The translations under genes were made by a program, and so were the position numbers. DNA of 64,000 nucleotides from Thermoanaerobaculia bacterium (GTDB lineage: Bacteria > Acidobacteriota > Thermoanaerobaculia > Multivoradales > Multivoraceae). The stretch covers positions 137,655 through 201,654 of the forward strand of contig JAJEHN010000017.1 of the NCBI GenBank assembly GCA_022823665.1. Reading direction: 5' to 3'. The notes beneath the pieces were generated by a model that had not been told where the DNA came from, searched no databases, and was given only the letters and a program-made list of their open reading frames with translations. This document shows, piece after piece, positions 1-10,027 of the stretch (positions are counted from its first letter, which is position 1; each line of letters starts with the position of its first letter).

Positions 1-325
1 GCACGGCCACGGCAAGGTGCGTCTTGCCCCGGCCGCTCGGGCCGATGAAAACAAGTCCGGTTTCGTTCAACGAGCCGTCGAGCTCCATGAACTCCTCGAT
101 GTACTGGTCGCAATCCCGCCGCGCGGTGAGGAGCTGGTCGCCCACGTCCCCAGCGAGCCGGAAGTTCGTGAGACGGCAACCCTGGTACTTGGGCGGAATG
201 CCCAGGTCGTCGACGCGGCGTCCGCGGACACGGGTCGAGTGGCAGGTGCAGCGCCGCGCCCGGTTCGTGGCGAGGTCGACGATCCAACCGCGTCCGCTAC
301 AAAGTTCGCAACCTTCCTCGTTCAA
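1..325 (-). CDS. DnaC/IstB-type AAA+ ATPase with N-terminal zinc ribbon, partial
   Basis: Only the N-terminal part is in the window; the 3' end lies beyond base 1. The visible protein begins with a Cys-rich ribbon (CELC, then CTC about 20 residues on), followed by a linker containing GIPPKYQGC and a Walker A motif GPSGRGKTHLA, which is typical of DnaC/IstB/DnaI helicase-loader-like ATPases. I place the start at a TTG (323-325) overlapping the TGA stop of the MerR gene (TTGA), so it is probably translated by coupling as the third gene of the dnaK-hspR operon. The family includes replication helicase loaders and IS21 transposition helpers. No IstA transposase is visible, so a chromosomal ATPase is more likely. 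The Walker B region is not available. Confidence 0.75.
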   Translation of the reverse strand, partial: MNEEGCELCSGRGWIVDLATNRARRCTCHSTRVRGRRVDDLGIPPKYQGCRLTNFRLAGDVGDQLLTARRDCDQYIEEFMELDGSLNETGLVFIGPSGRGKTHLAVAV

Positions 326-753
326 TCCTCGTCCTCGACCTTGACCAGCGCGCCGCTTCGCACCCAGACCAGGGCGTGCCGGCGCCGGACACCCCGGCGG
401 CGGTCCGCCGCGTCGCGCTCAACGATCGAGAGTAGCCGGTCCCGCTCGGCCTCGAGCCGCGCCAGCCGTTCCTGCAGCGTGAGAATGACCTCCACTCCCG
501 CCAGGTTGACCCCCATGTCCCGGGTCAGGGTCAGGATCGACTCGAGCCTGTTCAGGGAATCCTGATCGTAGAGGCGCGTGTTGCCGTCGCTCCGTTGCGG
601 CTCCAGAAGGCCCTCCCGCTCGTAGAGCCGGAGGGTCTGCGGATGGATGTCGTAGCGCTCGGCGACCTTGCTGATCATCACGTAGCGGCCGCCCCCCACC
701 CGCCGGCGGCGTGACGGGGGACGGCGCTCACGCGACGACCGCGGCGGCGCCAC
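322..753 (-). CDS. hspR: HspR-like MerR-family heat-shock repressor
   Basis: MerR-type winged-helix regulator of 143 residues if read from the GTG at 751-753, which directly abuts the dnaK stop; an in-frame ATG at 676-678 would give about 118 residues. The DNA-binding part has the HspR-like core DIHPQTLRLYEREGLL and then GNTRLY and GVNLAGVE, followed by a coiled-coil segment rich in Arg, Glu and Leu. HspR proteins repress dnaK-type operons and use DnaK as co-repressor, so the position immediately after dnaK fits autoregulation. The C-terminal tail is basic, then acidic. I could not find a convincing HAIR operator upstream of dnaK. Confidence 0.85.
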   Translation of the reverse strand: MAPPRSSRERRPPSRRRRVGGGRYVMISKVAERYDIHPQTLRLYEREGLLEPQRSDGNTRLYDQDSLNRLESILTLTRDMGVNLAGVEVILTLQERLARLEAERDRLLSIVERDAADRRRGVRRRHALVWVRSGALVKVEDED

Positions 754-2703
<1,950 letters not shown>

Positions 2704-2775
2704 GACTCTCTCTCCTGAATCGTCCGCCCAGTGAGCGCGAACGGGTCGGTTCTCTGTTTTTCGCGCTTCGGGCGG

Positions 2776-2795
2776 GTGCGGTAAGAAAACCGCAC
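2776..2795 (-). promoter_or_regulatory. Hairpin in the dnaK 5' untranslated region
   Basis: Perfect 7-bp inverted repeat GTGCGGT / ACCGCAC around a 6-base AAGAAA loop, in the roughly 110-base leader between the predicted transcription start and dnaK. It may be an RNA stem-loop or a repressor site; the sequence does not decide between them. It is not a CIRCE element. Confidence 0.5.
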
Positions 2796-2817
2796 TACCT
2801 GGCCCGACGCGACAGCG

Positions 2818-2846
2818 ACACTAGGACCTAAGCGATCCGTTGTCAA
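2818..2846 (-). promoter_or_regulatory. Sigma-70-type promoter for dnaK-hspR
   Basis: Minus-strand -35 box TTGACA (2841-2846, full consensus), a 17-base spacer and -10 TAGTGT (2818-2823). It lies about 115 bases upstream of the dnaK start codon. This is the best housekeeping promoter seen in the window. Confidence 0.7.
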
Positions 2847-2929
2847 GTCCCAGAAGCGATGATCTGATTGTAGAGCGCTCAGATTCTACGCCGAGGCCGC
2901 CGCTGTAAGCACGCGGATCGGCAAGGCAA

Positions 2930-3418
2930 TCAGCTACTGCTCTTCTCGACGTACCGCATCCGGAGCTGCGCGAGAAGATCCTCGAGCACGGCCGTCTCCT
3001 GCTCGGAGACGTTGCCCCGCGTCTTCTCCTGCAGCACCGCCAGCAGGTCGATGTGGAGCCGGGCCCGCGGCAGATCCTGGGCGCTCTGACCGTCCGGTAG
3101 CTGGGCGTCGCCAAGCAGGAAGGCGATCGGCTCGGCGAGAACGGCGACCAGGTCCATGAAGCCCGGAGACTGCGCCCCGCGCGGCGGCATGTGCGGCGCC
3201 TCCGCGGTCCCGGGGCCCGGGGGCGGCTCCGCGGATGCGGCCTGTTCAGCCCCGCTTGCCCGCGCCTCGCCCGCACTCGCCGCGCTGTCCGGTTCAGCGA
3301 CAGGAGGCGGCTGTTCCGCGGCCGGCGCGGCTCCCCCGGCCTTCTGCTGCTCGAGGAAGCGGTACTCTTCGCGCAGTTCGCCGTCGTCCGTGAACATCCT
3401 TCTGTCGGTGACTTTCAC
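2930..3418 (-). CDS. DUF1844 domain protein
   Basis: Small cytosolic protein of 162 residues. The start is set at GTG 3416-3418 because GGAGG sits six bases upstream. An N-terminal charged segment (TDDGELREEYRF) is followed by a long Ala/Pro/Glu-rich linker and then the DUF1844 domain: GFMDLVAVLAEPIAFLLG, then RARLHIDLLAVLQEKTRGN, ending LRMRYVE. The molecular function of DUF1844 is unknown; members are common in Acidobacteriota, Deltaproteobacteria-like groups and Planctomycetes. The gene is divergent from mazG with only 22 bases between the two starts. Confidence 0.8.
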   Translation of the reverse strand: MKVTDRRMFTDDGELREEYRFLEQQKAGGAAPAAEQPPPVAEPDSAASAGEARASGAEQAASAEPPPGPGTAEAPHMPPRGAQSPGFMDLVAVLAEPIAFLLGDAQLPDGQSAQDLPRARLHIDLLAVLQEKTRGNVSEQETAVLEDLLAQLRMRYVEKSSS

Positions 3419-3440
3419 TTCCGACCTCCGCTTCCCACGA

Positions 3441-4286
3441 ATGCAGGATCCTAACAAAGGAGATCGTGCCACGACCGACTCCTGCTCGCTCGCTCCGATC
3501 GCCGATCTGATCGACCGGTTGCGCGTCGACTGCCCCTGGGACCGCGAGCTGTCACTGGCGGATCTCCGCGCATACCTGATCGAGGAGGCTCACGAACTGG
3601 CCGCGGCGATCGACGAACGGGATCCCGCCGCGATCAACGAGGAACTGGGCGACCTGCTGTTCGAGGCGGTGTACGTCGCCCGGCTGACCGCCGCCGAACT
3701 GGGGGAGATGCCCCTCGGCGGAGCGATCCGCACCGTGATCGACAAGATGGTCGCGCGACACCCTCACGTCTTCGGCGACGAGAAGGACCAGGCAGCGCCG
3801 GGTTCCGCGGCTGAAGTCGCGGCGAGGTGGGAACAGCGCAAGCGGAACTCCGACGGCGAACGTTCCGTGCTGGACGGCGTACCGGCGTCACTGCCGGCCC
3901 TGGTCGGCGCCTACCGGCTCGGGCAGAAGGCGGCCGGCATCGGTTTCGACTGGGACTCGACCGAAGCCGTGCGCGCCAAGGTGGCCGAGGAACTCGGCGA
4001 ACTGGACCAGGAGACGGCCGGCGGCCAGGCCGGCCAGTCCGCCGGGGCGCAGGCGCGGGTCGAAGAGGAACTGGGCGACGTCCTGTTCGCGCTCGCCAAC
4101 CTCGCCCGCCACCTGAAGGTGGACCCGGAGCGCGCGCTGGCGGCGGCGAACCGGAAGTTCCGTCGCCGCTTCGCGGCAATGGAGGCGGAGCTTGGACCCG
4201 GCGGCGAGCACCGGATGGAGGAGCTGGAGCGGCTGTGGGAGCGGGCTAAAGAAAGAGAAGGTCGGGCTTCGCCCGGCGATCCCTAG
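3441..4286 (+). CDS. mazG: Nucleoside triphosphate pyrophosphohydrolase MazG
   Basis: Two-domain MazG of 281 residues that hydrolyses (d)NTPs to monophosphate and pyrophosphate, a house-cleaning role. The N-terminal MazG domain shows CPWDRELSLADLRAYLIEEA and the metal-binding EExxE...ExxD pattern (EEAHELAAAI, EELGDLLFEAV). The second domain repeats it as EELGELDQE and RVEEELGDVLFALANLARH. The start is ATG 3441; an upstream extension would run into the divergent DUF1844 gene. The TAG stop overlaps the first base of a hairpin repeat. Confidence 0.93.
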   Translation: MQDPNKGDRATTDSCSLAPIADLIDRLRVDCPWDRELSLADLRAYLIEEAHELAAAIDERDPAAINEELGDLLFEAVYVARLTAAELGEMPLGGAIRTVIDKMVARHPHVFGDEKDQAAPGSAAEVAARWEQRKRNSDGERSVLDGVPASLPALVGAYRLGQKAAGIGFDWDSTEAVRAKVAEELGELDQETAGGQAGQSAGAQARVEEELGDVLFALANLARHLKVDPERALAAANRKFRRRFAAMEAELGPGGEHRMEELERLWERAKEREGRASPGDP

Positions 4287-4324
4287 CCGCCTTCGGCGGC
4301 AGCGGGTCAGAAGACCCGCGCACC
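4286..4324 (+). repeat. Double-hairpin intergenic repeat, copy 1
   Basis: 39-base element made of a GCCGCC-TTC-GGCGGC hairpin followed by a GCGGGTC-AGAA-GACCCGC hairpin and the tail GCACC. A third, variable hairpin (CGGGC-TTC-GCCCGG) precedes it at about 4263-4279. It lies between the convergent mazG and S41 genes, so it may also act as a bidirectional terminator although no U-tract follows. Confidence 0.85.
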
Positions 4325-4326
4325 GA

Positions 4327-5583
4327 CTACAACTGCGCGGGCGCCGTCGGAGCCTCCAGGATGAGCTCCAGGGCGTCTTCCAGCACCGGGTCGGATCCGT
4401 CCTCCGGTTCGCCGAAGGAGAACGTGTTCACGCGGTGATCGTTGCTGACGCGGATTCGGCCGTTCAGCCGTTCGCCCTCCGGGTCCGTGTAGAAGGCCGC
4501 GGTCGTTTCGAGCAGGCCTCCGCCGCTCGGCAGCTCGATCTGCTGCAGCGTTCCGGCGTAGCCGAAGGTCGACTCGCCGTAGTGGTCCGCGTCGACCGAC
4601 TGACGCAGGACGGCGGTCAGGATCTCGGCCGGCCCCTGGGAACTGCGATCGGTCAGGACGTCGATGCTTCCCGAGTACAGGCCCCCCGCGCCTTCGAAGG
4701 TCTCGAGCTTCCGGTCCTCGCGGTCGACCAGGCTGCCCAGCTCGCCCCCGGCGAACAGGCCCGCTACCGCGTAGGCGGCCTCCGCGGAACCTCCCGCGAC
4801 CCCGCGGAGATCGATCAACAGGGAGTCGCCGGCGTAGCCGTCGAGCAACGCCTCCACCCGGGCGGCCGTGCCGGAGCCGAAGCTCGGGATCCTCAGCACG
4901 CCAACACCGTCGACCTCTTCGAACCCGGGTTGCAGCGGCTCGTACTCGTCCAGGGTCAGACTCACGTCGACGCTGTTGCCGCGCCGCACCAGTTCCAGCT
5001 CCAGTTCCGAACCGACCGGACCGGCGAGCTGGCGCCGCAGTTCCCACAGGGGCATCGCACGGGATGAGCGACCGTTGATACCGGCGACGATGTCGTTCCG
5101 CTCCAGGCCCGCGGCCTCGGCCGGACTGCCGCCGTCGACCGCGACCACGTAGGCGGTGCCGCGCTCCTTGAGCACGAGGACGCCCGAATGCCGGCGGCCC
5201 ACCTCACGCGCCGCCCGGTACGACTCGACTTCGCCCGGCGGTACGTAGACCGAGAAGGGATCGAGGGCATCCGTCACGCCATCCATGGCGCCCGCCGTCA
5301 GGCTGCGTCCGTCGGTCGCCTCGACGTACGAGCCGCGGATCAGCCGAAGTACCTCCTCCCACAGCGTGAGGTACTTGTAGATCGAGTCCCGTCCGCCGTC
5401 TTCCGCGTCGTCGCTGGCGCCCAGCCAGGCGCCGCCGGCGAGACCGAAGACCAGGAGCAGGGACAGGCAGACGACAGCCAGCCGGCCGCCGCCGACCCCG
5501 CGGCGGCGATGCTCCCGCGGCCGCCCCCTGCCTTCCGCGTCCACCGCTCTGTCAGGCGACCGAGGCGACTGCCTCGTCCTCAT
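4327..5583 (-). CDS. S41/C-terminal-processing peptidase homologue, predicted inactive
   Basis: 418-residue CtpA-like protein: cytoplasmic basic N-terminus, one membrane segment (about 35-55), a helical region, a PDZ domain (about 125-205) and an S41 core with IDLRGVAGGSAEAAY. In active S41 enzymes the nucleophile Ser lies three residues before a conserved Glu, and Lys follows TFG. Here the corresponding stretch is DRSSQGPAE (312-320), which puts Gly317 at the Ser position, and TFGYAGT, with Tyr342 or Ala343 at the Lys position. I infer a pseudoprotease that binds peptides or assembles complexes. The ATG at 5581-5583 overlaps the STAS gene by 32 bases; a GTG at 5542-5544 is an alternative start. 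Confidence 0.8.
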   Translation of the reverse strand: MRTRQSPRSPDRAVDAEGRGRPREHRRRGVGGGRLAVVCLSLLLVFGLAGGAWLGASDDAEDGGRDSIYKYLTLWEEVLRLIRGSYVEATDGRSLTAGAMDGVTDALDPFSVYVPPGEVESYRAAREVGRRHSGVLVLKERGTAYVVAVDGGSPAEAAGLERNDIVAGINGRSSRAMPLWELRRQLAGPVGSELELELVRRGNSVDVSLTLDEYEPLQPGFEEVDGVGVLRIPSFGSGTAARVEALLDGYAGDSLLIDLRGVAGGSAEAAYAVAGLFAGGELGSLVDREDRKLETFEGAGGLYSGSIDVLTDRSSQGPAEILTAVLRQSVDADHYGESTFGYAGTLQQIELPSGGGLLETTAAFYTDPEGERLNGRIRVSNDHRVNTFSFGEPEDGSDPVLEDALELILEAPTAPAQL

Positions 5584-5890
5584 CCTCCAGGATGTCCAGC
5601 ACGGTAACCAACTGGGTGATCTGGAGCACTCCGAGGACCCTGCTCGGCATGGAGAACAGGCGCAGCTTGCCGCCGCGGTTGGTGACCGTCGTGTAGGCCG
5701 CGACCAGTTCGCCGACGCCGGAGGAGTCGATGGAGCGCACGCGCCCCATGTTCAGCAGGATGTTCGTAGCGCCTTCGCCGACCGCCGCGAGGACGGCCTC
5801 TCTCAAGGCAACGTCGCCCTCGCCGATCGTGATCCTGCCCTGGAGATCGAGAATCGTCGCTCCATCCCGCTGGCGCTTGTCAATCTTCAT
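5552..5890 (-). CDS. STAS-domain anti-sigma factor antagonist (SpoIIAA/RsbV-like)
   Basis: 112-residue single STAS domain. It has the family pattern: GATILDLQGRITIGEG, then ILLNMGRVRSIDSSGVGEL, in which the SIDSSG serine is the position normally phosphorylated by the partner kinase. It should bind and sequester the RsbW-like kinase encoded just upstream. The ATG (5888-5890) overlaps the end of that kinase gene by 11 bases and has a strong GGGAGGAG ribosome-binding site. The target sigma factor is not in this gene pair; the nearest one in the window is the ECF factor at 51 kb, which has its own anti-sigma factor. Confidence 0.9.
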   Translation of the reverse strand: MKIDKRQRDGATILDLQGRITIGEGDVALREAVLAAVGEGATNILLNMGRVRSIDSSGVGELVAAYTTVTNRGGKLRLFSMPSRVLGVLQITQLVTVLDILEDEDEAVASVA

Positions 5891-6353
5891 TCGCTCCTCC
5901 CTGGTTTGCTTCGGCGCTGCCGCCCGAGGCGTCGAACTTCTTGTGAAGCCGGACCTTCGTGCCGCCCTCGGCGCCGAAATCGTAGTCGATCTTATCCATG
6001 AACCTGCGCATGTAGAAGATGCCCCTGCCTTCCGTCTTGAGCAGGTTGTCGGGCGCAAGCGGGTCCGCCACGGCGCCCGGATCGAAGCCGCTGCCCTGGT
6101 CCTCGACCGTGATGTCGAGTCCGCTCTCGCCTACCGCCAGACAAACCTCCACCTTCTTCTCGGGATCCAGCGCGTTGCCGTGCTTGATCGCGTTGGTCAG
6201 CGCTTCCCGCAACGCGATGCCCATCCAGTAGCCGGTCTCTTCGTCGATCGGCAGGGACTCGAGCGTTTCGTCCAGCACGGCCTTGACCAGCTCGATGTTC
6301 TCGTACCGGCTGCCGATGGAGAGCCGAATCGTCTGCTGGACAGGTTCCGGCAC
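5880..6353 (-). CDS. RsbW/SpoIIAB-like anti-sigma regulatory serine kinase
   Basis: 157-residue GHKL-type ATPase. The N box is REALTNAIKHGN, the G1 box is VEDQGSGFDPG, and the G2 region is EGRGIFYMRRFMD, so ATP binding looks intact. The family phosphorylates STAS antagonists and binds a sigma factor or another output partner. It lies 13 bases after dcd and is coupled to the downstream STAS gene, forming a classic partner-switching pair with the inactive S41 protein as third member. The start is GTG at 6351-6353. The tail after the domain is short and Gly/Ala/Asn-rich. Confidence 0.9.
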   Translation of the reverse strand: MPEPVQQTIRLSIGSRYENIELVKAVLDETLESLPIDEETGYWMGIALREALTNAIKHGNALDPEKKVEVCLAVGESGLDITVEDQGSGFDPGAVADPLAPDNLLKTEGRGIFYMRRFMDKIDYDFGAEGGTKVRLHKKFDASGGSAEANQGGANED

Positions 6354-6366
6354 GGCCGCCTCCGCC

Positions 6367-6855
6367 TCAGGACCTGGCGCGAGTCGCGCCGCGCTGGTGC
6401 TGGTAGCGGCTGCCGGCCCCCGGCTCGCCGTACGCGGTCTCCGGCTCGGACTCCATCGCGATGAAGATGAGCTGTGCGATCCGGCGGCCCGCGTCGAGCA
6501 CGAAGGGCACCGGGCCCAGGTTCTGCAGCTCCAGGGTGATGTTCCCCTCGAATCCCGGGTCGCACCAGCCGGCCAGCGAATGGTTGATCCACAGCCGGCC
6601 CAGCGTCGACTTGAGCTTCAGGTCGCAGGCCACCGAACGCGGAATCCGCACGAACTCGAGGGTGGTGGCGAGCACGACCTCGTTCGGGAACAGCTTGATC
6701 CTGTCGCCGTGGAACTCCTCCGGGTCGCGGGTGGGGCAGATCCAGTGGTCGCCGACACGGACGTCGTAACTGGCCGCGTTCACCTGGTCCGGTTCGAAGG
6801 GGTCGACGCCGCCCGCTTCGCCCCAGGCGCTGATCCAGTGGTCCGGCTTGATCAC
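6367..6855 (-). CDS. dcd: dCTP deaminase
   Basis: 162-residue trimeric deaminase that converts dCTP to dUTP (or to dUMP in bifunctional forms) for thymidylate supply. Recognisable elements are the N-terminal VNAASYDVRVGD, the substrate-binding KSTLGRLWINH, and DPGFEGNITLELQN, whose Glu is the catalytic residue in the family. The GTG start (6853-6855) follows glpX by 36 bases. Whether it is mono- or bifunctional cannot be settled from these motifs. Confidence 0.88.
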   Translation of the reverse strand: MIKPDHWISAWGEAGGVDPFEPDQVNAASYDVRVGDHWICPTRDPEEFHGDRIKLFPNEVVLATTLEFVRIPRSVACDLKLKSTLGRLWINHSLAGWCDPGFEGNITLELQNLGPVPFVLDAGRRIAQLIFIAMESEPETAYGEPGAGSRYQHQRGATRARS

Positions 6856-6891
6856 GGCCGTTCCGCCGCTGTGTCGTCCACGTTCCCCACC

Positions 6892-7866
6892 TCAATAGAA
6901 GTAGACGGGACCACCGTCCTCGCCACGGTGAATCGTCTCGACGAACCGGATGACGCCCTCCCTGAGCGACATGGTCAACGTCGACGTCCGGAAGCCGTCG
7001 CCAAAGAAGCGGACGCCCCGAAGCAGGTCGCCGCCCGTGACGCCGGTGCAGCAGAAGAGGATGTCGTCCCCCGGAGCAAGCTCCTCGGTGGTGTAGACGC
7101 GGTCGGGATCCTCGATGTCGAACTGGGCGAGGCGCCGCTTCTGCTCGTCCGAAAGCGCCGACAGCCGGCCCTGGATCTCCCCGCCGAGGCAACGCATCGC
7201 CGCCGCCGTGATCACTCCTTCCGGCGCGCCGCCGGCGCCGATCACCGCGTGGACGCCGGTGCCGCGGACCGCCGCCGCGATCGCCGTCGACAAATCCCCG
7301 TCCCCGATCAGCTTGATGCGCGCTCCGGCGGTCCGGATGTCGTCGATCAGGCCCCGGTGCCGGTCCCGGTCGAGAACGACCACGGTCAGGGCGCTGACGG
7401 CGCAGTCGAAGGCGGCCGCGATCGCCTTCAGGTTGTCCTCCACCGGAGCGTCCAGGTCGACCTTCCCGCGAGCGGTCGGGCCGACGACGATCTTGTCCAT
7501 GTAGATGTCGGGGGCGTGGAGCAGGCCGCCGCGCTCGGAGGCGGCGAGCACCGCCATCGCGTCCGAAGCCCCGGTCGCGCAGAGATTCGTCCCCTCCAGG
7601 GGGTCGACCGCGAAGTCCACCTGGAGGTCGCCCGCGGCCCGCCGGCCGACCTTCTCGCCGACGTAGAGCATCGGCGCCTTGTCCCGCTCCCCCTCGCCGA
7701 TCACCACCCGGCCGTCGATCGCCATGTCCGCCAGGACCCCGCGCATCGCCTCGACGGCGACGTGGTCCGAGTGGTGGCGGTCGCCGTAGCCCATCGTCTG
7801 GGCCGCCGCGACCGCGGCGGCCTCGGTGACGGCGACGAAGTCATGATCGCGGAGCTCCCCGGTCAC
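6892..7866 (-). CDS. glpX: Fructose-1,6-bisphosphatase class II
   Basis: 324-residue GlpX enzyme that removes the 1-phosphate of fructose-1,6-bisphosphate in gluconeogenesis, with Mn/Mg. Motifs include [14 protein letters not shown], the metal-binding [24 protein letters not shown] with its conserved Gly-rich turn, and a terminal [10 protein letters not shown]. The GTG start (7864-7866) overlaps the TGA of the acyl-CoA dehydrogenase gene (GTGA), so the two are translationally coupled. Confidence 0.95.
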   Translation of the reverse strand: MTGELRDHDFVAVTEAAAVAAAQTMGYGDRHHSDHVAVEAMRGVLADMAIDGRVVIGEGERDKAPMLYVGEKVGRRAAGDLQVDFAVDPLEGTNLCATGASDAMAVLAASERGGLLHAPDIYMDKIVVGPTARGKVDLDAPVEDNLKAIAAAFDCAVSALTVVVLDRDRHRGLIDDIRTAGARIKLIGDGDLSTAIAAAVRGTGVHAVIGAGGAPEGVITAAAMRCLGGEIQGRLSALSDEQKRRLAQFDIEDPDRVYTTEELAPGDDILFCCTGVTGGDLLRGVRFFGDGFRTSTLTMSLREGVIRFVETIHRGEDGGPVYFY

Positions 7867-9110
7867 GAGCCGGCCCCCGCGGCGGCAGCGGCCGGCGCCG
7901 GCCGTTCGACCGCCTCGCGCGCCTGCTCGCGGCTCATCGGCGGGTTGAAGGAGGGAATGCCGGTGATCGCCTGGCCGATGACGAGACCGTGGATGTCGTG
8001 GGTGCCCTCGTAGGTGTAGACCGACTCGATGTTCAGCATGTGGCGGACCACCGGGTATTCGTCGGAGATGCCGTTGGCGCCCAGGATCTCGCGCGCCAGC
8101 TTCGCGCACTCGCGAGCCACCCAGATGTTGTTCCGCTTGCACATCGAAACGTGCTGGGGCTCCATCGTGCCGGCCGTCTTCAGCCCCGCCAACTGGTAGA
8201 CGAGAAACTGTCCCTTGGTGATCTCGGTGATCATCCAGGCCAGCTTCTCCTGGACGAGCTGGTGGCTGGCGATCGGCTGACCGGCGAACTGCACCCGTTG
8301 CCGGGCGTACTCGAGCGCCGTGTGGTAGCACTCCATCGCCGATCCGAGGCCGCCCCAGCAGATGCCGTAGCGCGCCTGGTTCAGCGTCTGGAGCGCCGAG
8401 CCTATGCCCCGGGTGCCCGGCAGGATGTTGTCGGCCGGAATGCGGCAGTTCTGGAACGAGAGTTCGCCGGTCGCCGAGGCCCGCAGCGAGAACTTGCCGT
8501 GCATCTCGGCGCTGGTGAAGCCCTCCGTCCCCTTCTCGACGAGGAAGCCCCGGATCCCCTCGTCGGTGCGCGCCCAGACGACGGCCACGTCGGCGACGTT
8601 GCCGTTCGTGATCCACTGCTTGGCGCCGTTCAGCACCCAGCAGTCCCCGTCCCGCCGCGCGCGCGTGCGCATCGCCGAAGGGTTCGAACCGAAGTCCGGC
8701 TCGGTGAGCCCGAAGCAGCCGATCATCCGGCCGCTCGCGAGTCCGGGAATGAACCGGTCCTTCTGCTCCCGGGAGCCGAAGGTGAGAATCGGGTACATCA
8801 CCAGGGAACTCTGGACCGAGACCATGCTGCGAACGCCCGAGTCGCCGCGCTCCAGCTCCTGCATGACGAGCCCGTACGCGACGTCGCCCAGGCCCGGCAG
8901 CCCGTACTCGGTGAAGTTCGCCCCGAACAGGTTCAGATCGCCGAGTTCGGGAGCGAGTTCCATCGGCGCCTTCGCCTCCCGATGGCAGTGCTCGATGATG
9001 GGCTTCACGCGCTCGTCGACGAACTGGCGGACGGTGTCCCGCATGAGCCGTTCCTCGCCGCTGAGCAGCGAGTCGAAGTTCATGAAATCAACGCCTGGAA
9101 ATCGGTCCAA
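7863..9110 (-). CDS. gcdH: Glutaryl-CoA dehydrogenase-type acyl-CoA dehydrogenase
   Basis: 415-residue FAD enzyme for oxidation and decarboxylation of glutaryl-CoA to crotonyl-CoA in lysine/tryptophan breakdown. The catalytic Glu lies in [12 protein letters not shown], and the Arg of [15 protein letters not shown] corresponds to the residue that binds the glutaryl carboxylate in human GCDH, which separates it from ordinary acyl-CoA dehydrogenases. FAD contacts are seen in [15 protein letters not shown] keep the TTG start (9108-9110) because the family often begins with FxGVDFxxxDSLL and a GGGAGAGG precedes it. The C-terminus is a run of Ala. Confidence 0.88.
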   Translation of the reverse strand: MDRFPGVDFMNFDSLLSGEERLMRDTVRQFVDERVKPIIEHCHREAKAPMELAPELGDLNLFGANFTEYGLPGLGDVAYGLVMQELERGDSGVRSMVSVQSSLVMYPILTFGSREQKDRFIPGLASGRMIGCFGLTEPDFGSNPSAMRTRARRDGDCWVLNGAKQWITNGNVADVAVVWARTDEGIRGFLVEKGTEGFTSAEMHGKFSLRASATGELSFQNCRIPADNILPGTRGIGSALQTLNQARYGICWGGLGSAMECYHTALEYARQRVQFAGQPIASHQLVQEKLAWMITEITKGQFLVYQLAGLKTAGTMEPQHVSMCKRNNIWVARECAKLAREILGANGISDEYPVVRHMLNIESVYTYEGTHDIHGLVIGQAITGIPSFNPPMSREQAREAVERPAPAAAAAGAGS

Positions 9111-9153
9111 AGCCCTCTCCCGGGTGGTTCGCGGCAGTGCCGAACCCTACCAG

Positions 9154-9169
9154 TAGGATGCCGGCCGTG
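9154..9169 (+). promoter_or_regulatory. -10-like hexamer at a probable leaderless start (CPBP gene)
   Basis: TAGGAT at 9154-9159 ends seven bases before the GTG at 9167. There is no Shine-Dalgarno sequence, and this spacing would place the transcription start on the GTG itself. No clear -35 box. Confidence 0.4.
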
Positions 9170-10000
9170 ACTCTGATTCGCCTGGCGCTCCCGCTGGTGG
9201 CCGGCGCCGCGTGCGCCTGGTGGATCGACCGATCCACGGCGGCGCGCGGGCTGCTGCCGCCCGGCTTCGCCGACGCCGCGTGGGGCGACCTGCGCCGCCT
9301 CGCCGCGATCGTCCTGCTCGCCCTGGTGCTCTGGGTCGGCGTGTTCGCCGCCGCCGGGCAGATCGGCCTGCCGTCACCCGAGATCGACTTCGAGAACCTC
9401 TCGCCTGTCCTCCTCTTCCAAACGCACGCGATCCTGATGGCGACGCTGGCGAGCTGGCTCGTACTCGGCTACTGGAACTGCGGCCACCGCGCCAGCGAGG
9501 TGATTCTGAGCCAGTTCGGCCTGCGAACGCCGACCGGTACCAGCGTGCCGAAGGAGACCGGGCTCGGCATCCTCGCCGGCCTCATCCTCTGGGTGGGCGT
9601 GCTGGCCGCTGTGTTCATCGCGGCGCTCGCCGTCGGGCTGATCGGCGGCTTCGAGAACCTGCCCACGGAAGCGCCGGAAATGGTGCTTTGGATGGGCAGC
9701 CTGCCCCTCCTCCTCAGACTCATGGTCAGCCTCTCCGCCGGTGTCGTCGAGGAGCTCTTCTTCCGCGGCTTCCTGATGCCGAGGGTCGGTTTCTGGGCGT
9801 CGAACGTGCTGTTCGTCCTCGCTCACGCGAGCTACCAGCAGTCCTTCCAGCTCTTCGGTGTCGCGCTTCTCTCGGTCGCCTTCAGCATGCTCGTGCGCTG
9901 GCGAGGCAACATCTGGCCCGCCATCGCCGCCCACTTCCTCTTCGACGCGATCCAGTTGCTGATCATCGTGCCAACAGCCGCCAGCGCGGCGGGCACTTGA
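9167..10000 (+). CDS. CPBP-family intramembrane metalloprotease
   Basis: About 277 residues with six to eight hydrophobic segments. The C-terminal CPBP (Abi) domain carries its three motifs: EELFFRGF (EExxxR), FVLAHAS (FxxxH) and HFLFDAIQ (HxxxD), the presumed zinc-site residues of Rce1-like proteases. Substrates are unknown; relatives process prenylated or signal-anchored proteins, or protect against bacteriocins. I prefer the GTG at 9167 because it puts a membrane segment (LIRLALPLVAGAACAW) right at the N-terminus and fits a TAGGAT -10; an ATG at 9158 is the alternative. It is divergent from gcdH. Confidence 0.82.
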   Translation: MTLIRLALPLVAGAACAWWIDRSTAARGLLPPGFADAAWGDLRRLAAIVLLALVLWVGVFAAAGQIGLPSPEIDFENLSPVLLFQTHAILMATLASWLVLGYWNCGHRASEVILSQFGLRTPTGTSVPKETGLGILAGLILWVGVLAAVFIAALAVGLIGGFENLPTEAPEMVLWMGSLPLLLRLMVSLSAGVVEELFFRGFLMPRVGFWASNVLFVLAHASYQQSFQLFGVALLSVAFSMLVRWRGNIWPAIAAHFLFDAIQLLIIVPTAASAAGT

Positions 10001-10027
10001 GCGCCGCCCGCTGCCGAACGCCCGGTC

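Noticed and set aside
1..325. IS21 insertion sequence (IstB)
   Set aside because: Only a DnaC/IstB-type ATPase with a zinc ribbon is visible; no IstA, terminal repeats or target duplication, and it is coupled to hspR.
2873..2880. GAGCGCTC as a CIRCE or HspR site upstream of dnaK
   Set aside because: Too short, and it does not match CIRCE or HAIR; it also lies upstream of the -35 box.
4263..4324. Rho-independent terminator
   Set aside because: Strong hairpins but no U-tract, and an identical copy sits between divergent genes at 47188, so a simple terminator role does not explain the family.
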